From positions 7,097,568 to 7,161,567 of the forward strand of contig JANVCC010000049.1 in assembly GCA_025345505.1 (NCBI GenBank): a stretch of 64,000 nt of DNA, in the 5' to 3' direction. Source of the stretch: Todiramphus chloris collaris. Taxonomy: Eukaryota; Chordata; Aves; Coraciiformes; Alcedinidae. Of this stretch, positions 10,801-23,691 are shown piece by piece. The notes under the pieces are model-generated. The model made no database searches. It saw only the letters and a list, made by a program, of their open reading frames with translations, and was not told the DNA's origin. Positions within the stretch are counted from its first letter, which is position 1, and every line of letters starts with the position of its first letter. Position numbers and translations under genes: made by a program.

Positions 10801-13800
10801 TGTCTGGTATTACTGCCAGACTCTTACCGGAGGCTGCTTTGCAGTTTGTGTCACTCCTCCAAGGCAAGTCAAGAGACGGGAGCAGAGAATCTGAAACTAA
10901 ATCCGAGGAATGGATTAATCTGCATTTATTTTTGTTTTTACCAATTGGATTATGTGCTGTTGCCTTCCTCACTGAGGCAGACATGGGGGGGGAGGGTGGG
11001 TCTCTTCCTGTCACTGTGCTTTCACTCAATAAACTTTGACAGCTTTGTCCAGAAGTCTGGTAATCTCAGCTGTAAGCAAAGAGAAATTGCAGAGTATATT
11101 TTTCTTCTCCAGAAAGCAAAATAGGAGGAGTATTTTTGAAGCTGATAGCTTGTGAGAAGAGTGTATTAAAATAGTGACAGTAAGGGTGAAGTCTTTCGAA
11201 GTGTAGGTACTGTTCTAATTTAGTGACAGCAGAAAACAAAGCACTTAAAGAAAGCACTTGGCAGGAAAAATAGAAGTCAGAATTTTGAGGTATCTATTAC
11301 TGCTTTTCCTGGCTTTATGGGAATATAGTATAATGCAGCTTATGATTGAAAGGTCTGTAGAAAAGCTGACAAAAATAAAGAAGCTGATCTCAACAGATAT
11401 TTCTATAGTACTGAATCATGAGAAAGTAACTTACTTCAGGGACTGAAGAAGAGCGGTGCAGAGGCAACATGTAAGCTGACCATGTCTTGGTCTGAGTCCA
11501 CTGAATCAAAATTAGCAGCAAGAGCAGAGCTGTGTGAGAAGGGGGAAGGGATCACGGTGCTAGTGCCCTTATCTGCTGCTTGGCCAGCTCTGGTGGGAGG
11601 CAGGACAGTTCTTGGTCTTTTTATCACAAGTTTGGGTGCCAATTCTTTTGCATCCTGGGTAAAAAAGCTGCACCAAACTTCACCAGCAGCTGCAGTTTGA
11701 CATGTGAACTTGAGTCTCTGTTCAGGCAGATGTTTGCCAGCAGTAGATGGGTCTTACTGGGGTCAGCTGGTGCTATTGACTTGTGCATCAGAACTTGTGT
11801 TTGTATCACAAACATTCAATGACAGTACAGAATGAGTAGTTAAACTCGGTGCTTTTATTTTGTTCGCTTCACACCAGAAGCCTCTGTGCCTCCTGTCTGA
11901 AATTTGAGATTGCAGATCCCCTTTGAATAGATGCCTGCATCGCCCACTGGAAAGTGACAGCCAAAATCTGAGGCACGACCCACCCTATCCTGGTTATTAA
12001 TGCTGCAGGTTACAATAGATACTCAGCTCTTGGCTGAGGTCCTGATCCATTCAAAATTCTCATTGACACCAGTAGGAGTTCTCTGTGTCTGCCTGTGGCA
12101 TTGCCTCTGATTAGTGGGTGGTTGTTAATGTGCCCATGCTTGGAATATTTACAGTAACTACCTCCTGCTATGACTCATTATCTATGATTGGTTTGGGTTC
12201 CACAAACTACAGTAACTCTTTCTAAAAGATACGTTTACAAAAGAAACATCCTTCCCTCTAAATCCCAAGGGGGTGGTCCCTGACACTGTAGGTAACACTA
12301 GCAATTAAAAAAATGGAAGTGGCCTTTGAGATGAAGATGCTAGCACATCCGTGCCGATGCTCTCTAATGGTTTTCAGTGCTAGCTGAAGAAATCCACAGG
12401 AAGAAGAGAGTATTTTGAGGACAAGGTCCAAATTCTGGGGTTTGTGATTCTGTCAGTTCTCGTACGGCTGCTGTCCCTGGCAAAGAACTCTTGTTGTACG
12501 GAAGGTGGTAAAAGCTAGTCATCTTTTTTTGCTTTTAGCAGAAAACTTAACAATTGCTGCTTTTTGGCAGATGCCAAATCTTATCCTCAAAGGAAAAACT
12601 CCCAGGCAGATGAAGCCTGGGGGATGAGTAGCCCCACAGAGCATTGCAGGGGGCTGCAAAGGGGTGAGTACCAGCATTCACAGCAGATGCATAAGAAATC
12701 GTGTGGCTCAGGCTTCTGGCTTCTCAGGTCTGTGGCCACCCACAACATGCTGGAGACTTGTCATTAAATGTATTTGTGCCACTTACTGTGATTTCCTGCA
12801 AGGCACTGGTCTTACCCCTACGCTTTGGGAATGTTGTGCTGCTGGTGGGTAGTCTTGGGTCAAATGAATGTTAATTTTCTTCCTCTCTTCCTCATTGTGT
12901 GTTATTGCTATAGTGTTAGGAAGAGGTGGCTCCAGAGTTATATGAACCACTTCCTCAGGAATGAAAGATGTGGTAAATTCTCCTCCTCAGTCTCCACCCT
13001 GCAAGCAGTGAATCCATGCTTTTACACAATCCTCTGTGAATCTGGATGTGTGGTCAATCCTGTGTACAAACAAAACACTTGTAAATCTGGGAGAATAAAC
13101 TTCCTGTCCTAGATGACCTATAGCTAAGTATTTTCAACCTAGTGTTTGTCAGTTAATGTATATTGAAGACGATTTGTTCTGTTTATTTACAGATTCATCA
13201 GTTTCAAATCTATTTTGTAGGACTGAAGCTTTCTTAGACACTTGGATCTCTCTTATTTGAGCCTGGCTCTAGGATGTGTGCCCCAGATATTTTTTCTTTC
13301 CTCGACTATGTCTCTTGGCCTAAAAAATTTACCCACTTTTCCCAAAATATGTCTTTGTCAAGATTACATGAAAAGACATACGTTAAAAACCAAAATGAAA
13401 TAACTAAAGGACTATGTTCTTTACAATAATCCTTTTATTTTTTGTGTGCTATTTGGATAAAGGGTTTCCTGGAATTGTCTGGTCTGGTTTCTTGCTCAAT
13501 ATTTGTATTGTTTTGCTGAGAGAAATGAAGGCAAAAATAATTTGAATTGCACCCTCAGGCAGGTAACAATTCAGTCCTTTTCTTGAAGAGAGTGTAAAGT
13601 GAGAATGTTCTCCACTTAATTAGCTTTGTGAGAGTGATGTATAAGGCAAGGTCAGTGCTAAAGGAAGAAAGGGCTGGCATGGATTGACGCCGCTTACGTT
13701 GTTTGAATAATTAGAGCATCACTCTGAGGTGGGAAGGTACAGAGGGGCTGCAATGAAGTGGGAAGAGATATTCCTGAAATAGCAATTGAACTGCCATTGG

Positions 13801-14599
13801 TCTGGGTAGCATCACGTGTACACCATTCAAGATCGACTAAACCCGAACTAGTGGTGGTTCATTACCTTTGACTCTGTGGCTGTGATGTAGCTGAAATGAA
13901 AGGTGTATTTATAGAGACTACTCTGTTCTATGGCCCAAGTAATCTCTAGATGCTTTTCATCTGAGGCTTGATATAATTGATATAAAGCTCTGTTGCTTGC
14001 TTTAAGAAGAAGCTGTTTAACCAGTGCTTGGTATTTTGATGCATGTGTTTTTAGCTACTACCCCATTTAGGACAAATTTTTGTTGTCTTACTGGGATCAG
14101 ATCAAATTTACGCATCGTGTAATCCTCATCTGACCTGAACGGTCCACGGGCATTTGCTGACTTTTCTAAAGTGACGGCTTCATCTCTGCTCATCACTCTT
14201 AGAGGCCAGCCCAGAGAATCCAATAGCATCTCTGTAGTGCTCAGGGCGGATTTCTGTCTCCCTGTTTGTGTGAGCTGTAACTGAGACTGGCAACGCAGAT
14301 GTGGGATTTCATCAGCAGTAGTGGTAGCACCCATGTGACTATTTTTCTAAGCTTACTCCTCCTCCATCCCCTTAAAACATGCTGTGCCAAGAGGGGAAAA
14401 AAATTCCTGTGGTTGGTTGACCTTGGCCAGCTGCCAGACACCCACCCAGCATCTCTCTCCCTCACCTGCCTGAACAGGACAGGAAGAGAAAATGAGATGG
14501 GAAAGCTCCAGGTTATGAAGACAAGGAGATCAGTTACTAATTGCCATCATGGGCAAACCAGCTTTGACTTGGGGAAAAAACTAATTTATTGTTGATTGA
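7801..14599. other. Intron DNA, no gene; T-rich beginning
   Basis: GC content falls sharply after the island. 8080-8400 is T-rich with A and T runs. Beyond that I see ordinary AT-rich intron with scattered short frames. A block at 13680-13985 contains a perfect CACGTG E-box (13813-13818), several TAATTA-like words and more CpG than its surroundings. It is a possible regulatory element, unproven. Confidence 0.55.
12038..12088. repeat. Possible ancient amniote interspersed-repeat remnant
   Basis: The wording 'gtcctgatccattcaaaattctcattgacacc...gtaggagttct' (here with a short gap) recalls old reptile and bird repeats with 'gatcctg ... cattgaagtcaatgggagtt'. Diverged and short. Confidence 0.3.
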
Positions 14600-15139
14600 T
14601 TTGGATGGTGAGAAATAAAGATTAAAGCACTTTTCCCACTCCTCTTCCTTTTCCCCAGGCTCAACTTCGCTGCTCATTCTCAACTCCTGTACCTCCTTCC
14701 CCTGCCCCAGCAATGCATTAGTAGGGGTGGGGAATGGGCGTTGTGGTCGGTCCGTAGGAGATCCCCTCTGCCTCTCCTTCCTCCTCACACGTGTTGTCCC
14801 CTGTCCCACTCTGGGCCCTACCCATGGGCTGCAGTCCTTCAGGAGAACCCTGCTCTGCTCTGGTCTCTCCATGGGCCACAGTCCCTCAGGCCTGGGGTCC
14901 TCCACCTGCTCCAGGGGCTGCAGGGAGTCCCTGCTCCAGGGTCTGGAGCTCTTTCTCCCTGCCTGGCTCTGGCTCTCACTGGGCTGTTTCTCACACCTTT
15001 CCCCTCACCCCTTCCCGCTGGGCAGTGTTCCTCCCTGTCCCCACCATGTTTTCCCAGGGGTGCCCCCAGTTGCTGCTAGGCTCAGCTGTGCCCTGTGGTG
15101 GGGCTGTTGGGGAACTGGCTGGAAATGGCTGGAAATGGC

Positions 15140-15397
15140 TGTGTCCAGCCTGGGGCAGCCCCACCATTGCCTCACAGAGGTCCCTGGTGACATGGTGGGG
15201 TCTGTGGGGAACCAGCTGTGTCCAGCCTGGGGCAGCCCCACCATGACCTCACAGAGGTCCCTGGTGACATGGTGGGGGCTGTGGGGAAACAGCTGTGTCC
15301 AGCCTGGGGCAGCCCCACCATGACCTCACAGAGGCCCCTGNNNNNNNNNNTGTGTCCAGCCTGGGGCAGCCCCACCATGACCTCACAGAGGCCCCTG
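15140..15397. repeat. 77-bp tandem repeat (minisatellite), about 3.6 visible units
   Basis: Units start with 'tgtgtccagcctggggcag' at 15140, 15217, 15294 and 15351. The first two spacings are exactly 77 bases. Each unit continues through 'ccccaccatgacctcacag' and 'ggtgacatggtggggtctg'. Units differ by only a few bases, so the array is young or homogenised. Frames across it look protein-like on the minus strand only because 77-bp copies repeat. A shorter 'ggctggaaat' duplication precedes it. Confidence 0.92.
15341..15350. other. Assembly gap (10 Ns) inside the tandem array
   Basis: Ten Ns interrupt the third visible unit. With a 77-bp period, one unit would need 30 bases here rather than 10, so the gap length is not real. 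The true number of units is unknown. Confidence 0.98.
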
Positions 15398-15480
15398 CTA
15401 ATATCACCTGGACACCAGCACAGACTCCAGCTTGCAGGATGACTTGGTGACAGGAGGGAGCTTCGTGGCTCAGCCTCAGC

Positions 15481-18400
15481 TTCTGATGATGAAGGTAACC
15501 TGCTAATTACACTTCTCTTTATAAGAGGTCAGGTGAAAGAGGTTTCATCTGGGATTTCAGCTCCTCAGGCAGCAGAGGGAGGTGATGGCCAGGAGCTCTC
15601 TGGTTCCTGAAGGTTCATACAGGTTTTAGTCACATGCTTGGTTTAATTATAGAAGCTTAGGACTTCTGAAGAGTTTTCCCCTGCCCCCCAATGCCTGTAT
15701 TTGCAAATCTAGTGGTAATTAGTGCTAATCTGATTTTGTTTGATATTCCCCCCCCTCCCCGTTTGTTTTGTGTATTGAATCCCTGGAGATTTTCTTCTGT
15801 TAAAGGTGACTTTCTCCTCAAATTAGAATAGTATTTCAGATTTATGTTAAATGAAGGGGAAAAGTGCAGGACTTTCCCCCCCTCCAAAAAGAAAAAAAAT
15901 ATATAATGTAAAAAAAGCATGAAAGAACCAGAAAGGAAAGCCTAACAGGAGAGGGACAGGGAAGACAGCTAGTACATGAAAGAAGCATGGCAGAAGAGCT
16001 CCAAGTGGTCTGCAGCATGTCATCTGCTCATGCCTGGCTTCAAATGCTTTCTTATCTGCCCAGCAGACACACCAGTGGAGAGAGAGCTTTCTTCTAATTT
16101 TGTTTTTTTCAGACATTTTTTCATGAGTTATCAAGATCTAAGAAGGTGGTAGGCACCTTTATTGTTTATTTATTAGCTTGCATCTCTATGTAGTTCACTG
16201 TTATTGGCCATAATGTTTGTTCAAGTAACTTAGGCTGGGTTTGGTTCCACACATTGCCAATGTGCTGTCTAATTGCTTGCGTAAAAACTTTTTTTCCTTT
16301 GGGTTTTACATCTGCTGTGCATTTCTGTATAGCTGACTTCTGTGTTCAGTAGACATACAAATTTCTCATGTTGTTCTTATATCTGTCTGCCCAAGCTGTG
16401 CTACAGTGCTGCCTTGCGCATGTTAAATGTTTTAATTATAATTATACACAGTGCTCTGAACTGCTGTCACTTATACTTTGTTCCTCTGAGTGCTGCAAGA
16501 GAATAAGAAACTGTGATGGAGCCAATTGCCTCTGCAAGCCATTGTCACTTCTTATGGGATGCAGAGCTGGAATACCTGAACTGTGAAAACCTCTTTTCTA
16601 GTGAAATAAAGATGTGGTGGTATTTTTAGGAGTTGTAGTATTGGTGGGAATTGCAGGCGTATGCATTTCCCTGGGGGAATCATGATTTGTAATTGTTTGA
16701 GACCATCGTGTAGTGCAGGTGCTCCCTCCTACTCCCCGCTGCAGATGTTGAAGTAATATTTCTTCTGACTGTAAATAGGAGGAAGGTCTCTGCAACGATA
16801 CCGATGTACAATCAGTGCAGGTTTGTCATGTGCTCTACTTTATGTTTGCTTCTCGTCTTGCATATGAGTGACTGAATGTTCAGAGCCTGCCAAAAATAGC
16901 TGTTTTCAAGTGATTGGGCAAGGAGAACTGGAAAGACTTTCATTTGCTGCTTTTCCCCGCCCCCCAATTCCCCCACCCTGTGCTTGCTTTCTGAAGAAAG
17001 GATGGTTTGGGGTATTTTTGGTTTTTTTTTTTTTTTTTAATTTATTGTGGTGGAAGTCAATAAAAAGTGGTACAAGTGAAGTAAGCCAGCAAGTCTCTTC
17101 TTCATCAGCTAATGGGAAGGCTATAGCAGCAGGGAAACTGTGATGCCAGTCCCAGGGGCTGAGGAAAGATTTCTGGGATGAAGTGTGACCTGTTTCTGTT
17201 CTCCAGTGTCAGGATACCTCCTGGCCAGGCAGGCCAATACAGCTAGAAGTCTATTCTAATGTTGGAATTTGGTTGGTATCTGGTGTTGAGCTTCCAAGCT
17301 TTTGTTACTTGGCCACTGGGAAGCTCTGTCTCTGGCTTCTTTGGATGAAAGAGGGATTTGGTTTTTTTTTTAATTGTTTGCCTTGGGGTTGTGTTTTGTT
17401 GTTTTTGTTTTGTTTTCAAAATATCAGTGCAGAAACCAGTTCTCAGGATTTGCTGTCATAATTGTGTCTTTGGGAGGAATTTCCATTGTGATTTCTGGGA
17501 TACTGGGAGTAACAAACTGGTAGAAATAATCGTTTTTTCATATAGAGTATCCAAGTAGCAGGTGATGGAAAGGAGCGAAAGCTTCATGTATATTCATGCA
17601 GCAAGTCATATAGAAGGAGAGAACAGCACAGGAAGAAGGTGAAATTGTACTTTTTCCTAGTAGTGCACTGAAGAACAGCAGACGTTTCTGTTTAGAATGC
17701 TTGTAAGTGGCAGCAGTGAGCTCAGAGAAGAGCAGGATTATGCAGAGCTGTGAAAACTGTCAGTTCTGTTTCATGGCAACTTTCAGAGTTTAAACATTTG
17801 TACTTGTTTCCCCACTGGGACATAAACAAAACTTCTTTGAAGCTACTCAGGAAAAGTGGCAGACCTGAATTATTTTAAGGAAAGAGACCTGTTGGATTTT
17901 CCAGCTGTGTCCTTGTTCCACCCTTGATCTGAGAAGCCTTCTGGTCAAAACTGGGATGTTTTTGCAAGACTTTTGAGCATGATCAGAAAAATTGGTTAGG
18001 CACTTCTGAACAATGCTAAGAGTAGATTTGGGAATATAAGAGTTGGAAAAAAACAAACAAAAAAAACCCCAAACAAACATAAGATCAAGTGCAAAACAAA
18101 AGCACCTTTTCCAGTCAGTGGTGTGGAGGATGGCAGCAAGCTTGGTAGTGAGGCAGGGAGATTTTATGTCCCTTTCAGACTGGAAGTGTTTTATTTTTTA
18201 TTTCACTGCACGTTGTATTGTGAAGGATGAACTTTCAAGTAATTGCTTTGCAATTTGTGGAAGGAATAAGAGATGCTGGGATGAGAATCCAAGGCGGACA
18301 AAGTGTGATGGAGTGGCAGGAGAAAGCAAAACCCACGAAACTTTGAGCACTAGAAAATTGGCTTTGAAAGGGCTCTAGAGAGCACAAGGAAGCTGAAAAA

Positions 18401-19011
18401 TGTAACGGAAGAGGGGATATTATGGGCATAATTTATCACTGTTTCCGGGAGTATATTAATAGCCTGGCTATGTATTTTCTCACTGCAGAGTATGGATTCA
18501 TGATGACCAGAAAATAAGCAGTGGGGGTAGCTGAGGCTGGAGGTGATCACGGGAGAGTTTCAGTGAAGCCAGGGTCAAGGGAGAGATGAAGATAGAGAGG
18601 CACAAGGAGGAAAAGGAGCTTATGAATTTGCTGCAGCTCCAGGGCTTTTCATAAGAGGACCAAAGATATGAGTTTATTATCACCATTGGCAGGAGCTGGC
18701 AAAACCATTAGTGTTTGAGCCACTGAAGCTGTTGCAAATACTGAGCACATAAAGAGAATACGAGATCAGCTTGCCGAGTTGATGGCCTAGGTGGTAAGTT
18801 TTCCACCAGTCGGGTGTTCTGCAGCTTGTCAGAAAAGCACCCAAATTGTAAAGTGGCAGGAGAGGCTAAAGTTATAATCAAGAGGGACAGAACTAGGATT
18901 ACAAATTAAAAATAAAAATAATAAGAATTGTTAAATAGCAAAGTTGAAAACAGAATAAAAGAGACCCAGTTCTATGCAGTGTGTTGTGGTCTGCTCAGTC
19001 AGAGCTCGAGG
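15481..19011. other. Intron DNA, no gene seen
   Basis: AT-rich intron. It contains a T17 run at 17022-17038, T/G-only DNA near 17361-17417 and an A/C-only stretch around 18047-18079. No exon, RNA gene or known repeat family was recognised. Confidence 0.55.
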
Positions 19012-19518
19012 ATCTGTTCTGGAGTCCCTGTTACAGGAAGGCTATGGATGTGCTGGAACGTGTCCAGAGAAGGGCCACGAGGATGATCAGAGAGCTGGAG
19101 CACCTCTCCTATGGGGACAGACTGAGAGAGTTGGGGTTGTTCAGTCTGGAAAAGAGAAGGCTCCGGGGAGACCTTATTGTGGCCTTCCAGTATCTGAAGG
19201 GGGCTACAAGAAAGCTGGGGAGGGGCTTTTTAGGCTGTGGGGCAGTGATAGGACTGGAGGGAATGGATTAAAACTAGAGATAGGTCGATTCAGGTTGGAC
19301 ATTAGGAAGAATTTCTTCCCCATGAGGGTGGTGAGACACTGGCACAGGTTGCCCAGAGAGGTGGTGGAAGCCCCATCCTTGGAAGTGTTTAAGCCCAGGC
19401 TGGATGGGGCTCTGAGCACCCTGCTCTAGTGGGAGGTGTCCCTGCCCATGGCAGGGGGGTTGAAACTGGATGATCTTTAAGGTCCCTTCCAGCTCTGACA
19501 ATTCTATGATTCTATGAT
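19012..19518 (+). mobile_element. CR1 LINE 3' end, plus strand
   Basis: The frame from 18981 encodes a CR1 ORF2 carboxy terminus, with [27 protein letters not shown] and [17 protein letters not shown] in order. The 3' UTR follows ('aggaagaatttcttcccc', 'gtggaagccccatccttgg', 'tgatctttaaggtccc'). It ends exactly in the CR1 tail ATTCTATGATTCTATGAT at 19501-19518. CR1 is a non-LTR retrotransposon whose ORF2 has endonuclease and reverse transcriptase domains. Only the extreme carboxy terminus remains, so the copy is inactive. It is closer to consensus than the copies at 4.8 and 43.3 kb. Confidence 0.93.
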
Positions 19519-19705
19519 CTAAAAAAACTTCTGTCATCTAGTCTTGATTTTTCATCTCTTCCACATGCTAAACTGGGAGTATCTTTGTGCTATTAAAATC
19601 TGTGTCCTACGTGTATTTGTTCAAACACCCAAGGACGAAATTATTTGTTTAAATGAAGCTTTCAAATTGTCTTCCTTCTGTGATTGAGTGCCCCAGAGTC
19701 TGTCT

Positions 19706-19721
19706 CCCCCCCCCCCCCCCC
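19706..19721. repeat. C16 homopolymer
   Basis: Sixteen consecutive Cs. Such runs are error-prone in sequencing, so the length may be imprecise. Confidence 0.9.
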
Positions 19722-20082
19722 GGCCTTTAAAGCTGGGGAGATCTGTCACAGAGAGGATGGAAACATTTACTGGTGCATTGAAGGTAATGTGGGTACATGC
19801 AAATTTCCATTGAATTCAAAGTGTGTTCTTCTACCAGATTTACCTGGCTAATTATCAGATAGAATTATTTGGGCTTTGGTGGCCAAATTTTGCTTTCACT
19901 GACAAAGCAGCTTGAAAAGAAATATAGGCACTTGTCTTTTCTAATGGCATAAATGGGATTTACTTTTATAGTAGTATTGAAAGCAAAGTATCCCCAACAG
20001 CCATGTCTTTGAAACTCTCAGCAATAATACCAGGCTGTAGTGAAGACGCACAGGTCTGACAACCTAAAACACTGGAAAAAAA

Positions 20083-20182
20083 TCCCCAAAACCAAACCAA
20101 ACAAAAAGGGGGGGAAAAAAAAACAAACCTCACCCCACAACAACAACCAAACTACAAAAAAAACCCCAAACTAAACCAAACT
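20083..20182. repeat. A/C-only low-complexity tract
   Basis: About 100 bases almost wholly of A and C (phrases like 'ccaaaccaaac', 'caacaacaaccaaac'), interrupted by one G run. Confidence 0.85.
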
Positions 20183-22133
20183 TGACAGTCTGTCCTGCCA
20201 AGGTGCTGAGCATCTCTACTTTTCATCTATCTGAAAACACTTAGTGCTCTGTTTTGGGGTGAGTGTCACGTATTTCTGTCATGTCGTGTTCCCACTATGG
20301 CAAGTTCTTACACTAAATGTATTTCAGAAGGAGCAATTGACTGTGTACGAGGTGGATTGAGCGAGTGAGTGACAAAAGGCTTATAAGAGAAATCAACAGA
20401 ACACAGCACATCCTCATCCCTCTCATTCAGATATGTATGAATGAGCTGTTTGTCAAGGTAGTATCTCTATTACTAAGAGAAGATAATGCATTCCCCCTCC
20501 CCCAAAGTTCTTAAAATTGTTGCTGTTAATTCATCAGCAAATTATTGCACTCAGTGTGAAGCAGGCTGTTCTTTTGTATGTCTTTTCTTAAAGCACTTTG
20601 GCCTCCTCAGTAGGATCACTGATTCCTGGTTTTATTACTGCTTTAGACACCGTCCCTCTGCGCATGGGGCGTGCGTTTGAATAACTCGATAGGTAAGAGA
20701 CTTTGATAGCTCCTCTGTGTTTATCTGGGTGACACCTTATAAAGAACAGACCTTGAATCAGGGCTGTCCTGTCAGGTTAGAGTGAAACATGGTTTGTGCT
20801 GCTTGCTATCAGTCTTGCTGAATAATATCCTCAGTGGGAGTGTGATATGCTTCGTGTTTTGTGGTGCTGACCACTGTTGTCATGAATATTTTAAATGTGT
20901 GTTTCTTTTTTCCTTTAGAAAAGGTAGTATTTCTGTGTTGAATCAATGTTATGTTTTAAAATAACCCTGAAGGTGGCAAAAAAAAAAAAAAATTTTGTAT
21001 TGAGGCTTGGTTCTGTAATATGGGATTCGTGTGTGTAGGATGAATTGCCACGATAGTTCCAGCAATTTTAATAGAATCTGAGCTATAGAAGAGAAATAGA
21101 TTTGGCTCCTGAAATCTGATGTTGCAAATCAGCAGAAAACCCTGTTGGTGACTAAAAGGTTGCAGAGTTGCAGTGTTTGGTTTGCATCTTCAAAGACTGC
21201 CTGGAAGATGCTGCAGCTGAAACAGTGTGGCATGAAATTTTACAATGTACTATGCTGCATGGCCTTGGAGGCAACTGCTGGTTCTCCAGTTCCACTGTAT
21301 TATGGTAGTTTGTGCTTCAAAATTTGGCTTTGGGAATTATGGTATCAAAAGTGTGTCATTCAGTCTCCTCCATTCTCTTCATCTTTATCTCTTCATTATT
21401 TGTGTTTTACCTTTATCCAGAAGCATAATGATTATTGTCTCTAAATTCTTGAAGCATGGTTAATACCTTGATACATACGGTGAGAATAAAGACTGTTTAA
21501 AGAGTGGTGGCATCAATTTTTGACCCTGTCTGCCTAATACCACCACAAAGCACGGGAATGTTAGTTTTATGTGCACTTCCTAATCAGCATTCAGATTTGC
21601 AAGATGCTATGGGTTGTGTCTCTGTTTTACTGTGTAGAGAGAACGGCTCACGCTTTCTAAATACTACTTTGATTAGTGTCAGTTTATTGCCAGATAAACA
21701 ATGTCTTTATAGGGAACATGACTGTACTTGTAGGCTTAATACCCTGGCTGCACTGATATGAAAAATCAGTGGGTTGGCTGCTGATTAGGCCCAGCTAACA
21801 CGGTGTCTCAGAGCACCAGGCAGCTCGAAGCTTAGAATCGAACTGTGGGATGAAACCAGATCTGCCTTTGTTTTGAACTTTTAAGTCTGACAGCAATGAA
21901 GCGGGCTGCCCTAGTCTGCCTAGCTTTATTTTCCAAGATGTAATTATTCCTTGCTCACTGACTTGAGTAAATCAATTAAAACTCCGTGTGTGTGTAACAA
22001 GGCTCTGACGTAAGCTAATTGATCAGGACACGCAGGAGGTGTGGGACAGATTTTAAAGCAGAAGACTGGAACTTCATGAGCTTGCTTGTGGTGTGGTGGT
22101 AGCAAAGTCCCCAGTTGTTTGATCATTTGGGTT

Positions 22134-22222
22134 TGTTGTGGGGATTTTTTTTTTTTAAATTTTTTTTTTTTTTTTTGTGGTGTGTTTGTGTGGTTTTGTT
22201 TTTTGTTTGGCTTGGTTTTTTA
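22134..22222. repeat. T/G-only low-complexity tract
   Basis: T12, AAA and T17 runs, then mixed T/G DNA ('gtggtgtgtttgtgtgg'). It is the complement-strand version of the A/C tracts elsewhere. Confidence 0.85.
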
Positions 22223-23652
22223 GATTTGGATTGCTTCTGACAGGGGTGTTTAGAACGACATCATGCTGTATGTTTGGGTTGGTTTTTTTCTGTCCGTATT
22301 ACTTGGTGGTCCAGGCTGGCTGGTGAAGTGCCCTGTAGCTTGTGTATCTGTGCTGTTGCCGTGACTGGCACGCTGCTTGTGTTGCAAGGTAGCTTGTAAA
22401 AATAAGCTCACTGCATTGGGCAAAATTAATTTCTTGGTATCAATGTAGTTATAGCATTCTCTCCTCCATCCCCTTGTTGTCACATTGCCTACATTTTATT
22501 GTCCTGGGCGCAGCCAGCTGAGGCGACTGATGTAGATGGCATATGGATCATTAGGGTGTCTTTGGTACATCTCCCCTGGCTTGAGGTGGCACTTGCCAAG
22601 CTAGTAGGGTATTTCAGTTGGTGTTAATGTTCCCAGCATGTCTGCGCTGCTTAGGTGAGGGGACTTGCTTTCCACAAAACATCTGTAGTGCTCTCTGCAA
22701 GGTGCTTTTGTCATGTGCTCGTTGGAAAGCTTTCTCCTGAGAACATTTGGCTTAAACCACTTTTTTTTTTAATGCTTTATTGATTGTGTGGCTATGCAAG
22801 TTTATTTTTAGACTTCCCTTTAAGTTTTCCTCTTTCCCTCCTAGTTTTATTCTCGCTCTGGGCCAGGCTTGCTGTCAGACAGTCATGGGAAGTTGATGTA
22901 AATCCTGTGCCCACAGCGTGGACCAAGCTTTCTTGTCTTTGCTTCTGTTACTCTTAATACCTTCCTCCAGCTCTTCTGGCCCCTTCCCCTTGTCACACTG
23001 AAAGCTAAATTGGAAACCAAGTGCAACTCTGCTGCGGCAGCAGTTTGCCCAAGGTGCTAACAGTCGACTAAAACTGATTCAGATCATGGTTTTAATTGGT
23101 TTGATTTTTGCCATTGGCTTTAGAAGCAAAGAACTATTTTAGTTCATCCTTGATCAATTTTATTAATCCATCCATGGTTTTAAAAGCGTCAAAGACCTTC
23201 AGCATGGAGAGGTAAATGTTTCAGGGTGGGGCTTACACTGAAATGCTGAGGCACTGGTGGCATTTGGTTTCTAGTGGGCAACAATATTCCTGTTTGGTCA
23301 TGCAGAAAATTGCCAATTTGAGGGGATGTGACACCTATTGATTACTGTAAGGAGTAGCTTTTCATATGAGATTGGAAGCATTTAAATACCAATTTTTAAC
23401 TTTTATTTCAATTGTACTACCTGTGATGTTTTTTCTGCTTGGACTGCTGGTCTCTGCCTTTAGAACCAAGGGAGGATTATTCAGCACCCATGACCACAGA
23501 GATGACTGCCGACACGTGTTTGTGCTGTTTTGCTGTGGGACAAGAGTAGTCAGTTTGCTTTAATTTTTAATGCTTTGATTCTTTGGCAAACACCAGAGGT
23601 GTTGAAACTACTCACTCATGCAAAAAATAAATTATACATAGGTACAGTTTTG

Positions 23653-23691
23653 GTGCCTGAAGGCGTTTTCAGAGGGTGTACCTTCAGGCAC
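23653..23691. repeat. Perfect 11-bp inverted repeat, 17-base loop
   Basis: GTGCCTGAAGG (23653-23663) is exactly complementary to CCTTCAGGCAC (23681-23691). An alternative pairing of GGTACA and TGTACC overlaps it. Function unknown. Confidence 0.7.

Larger units (their letters stand above)
14600..15480. mobile_element. LTR-like, pyrimidine-rich interspersed repeat
   Basis: A C/T-rich block with segments such as 'cccatgggctgcagtccttc', 'ggttgtcccctg'-like wording and repeated 'ccatgggc' and 'cagtccctcagg' phrases. From memory this resembles endogenous-retrovirus-type LTRs widespread in bird genomes. I did not find both LTRs, a primer-binding site or any retroviral gene, so it would be a solo LTR or fragment. 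The family is not assigned. Its right part contains the 77-bp minisatellite. Confidence 0.4.

Noticed and set aside
14727..15442. Repetitive plus- and minus-strand frames (up to 198 codons), some with unknown residues
   Set aside because: They arise from the 77-bp tandem repeat, the N gap and the LTR-like block. The periodic peptides are a by-product of the DNA repeat.
18974..19429. Apparent 151-codon gene
   Set aside because: It lies in the CR1 element (ORF2 carboxy terminus read in a neighbouring frame plus 3' UTR), so it is repeat sequence.
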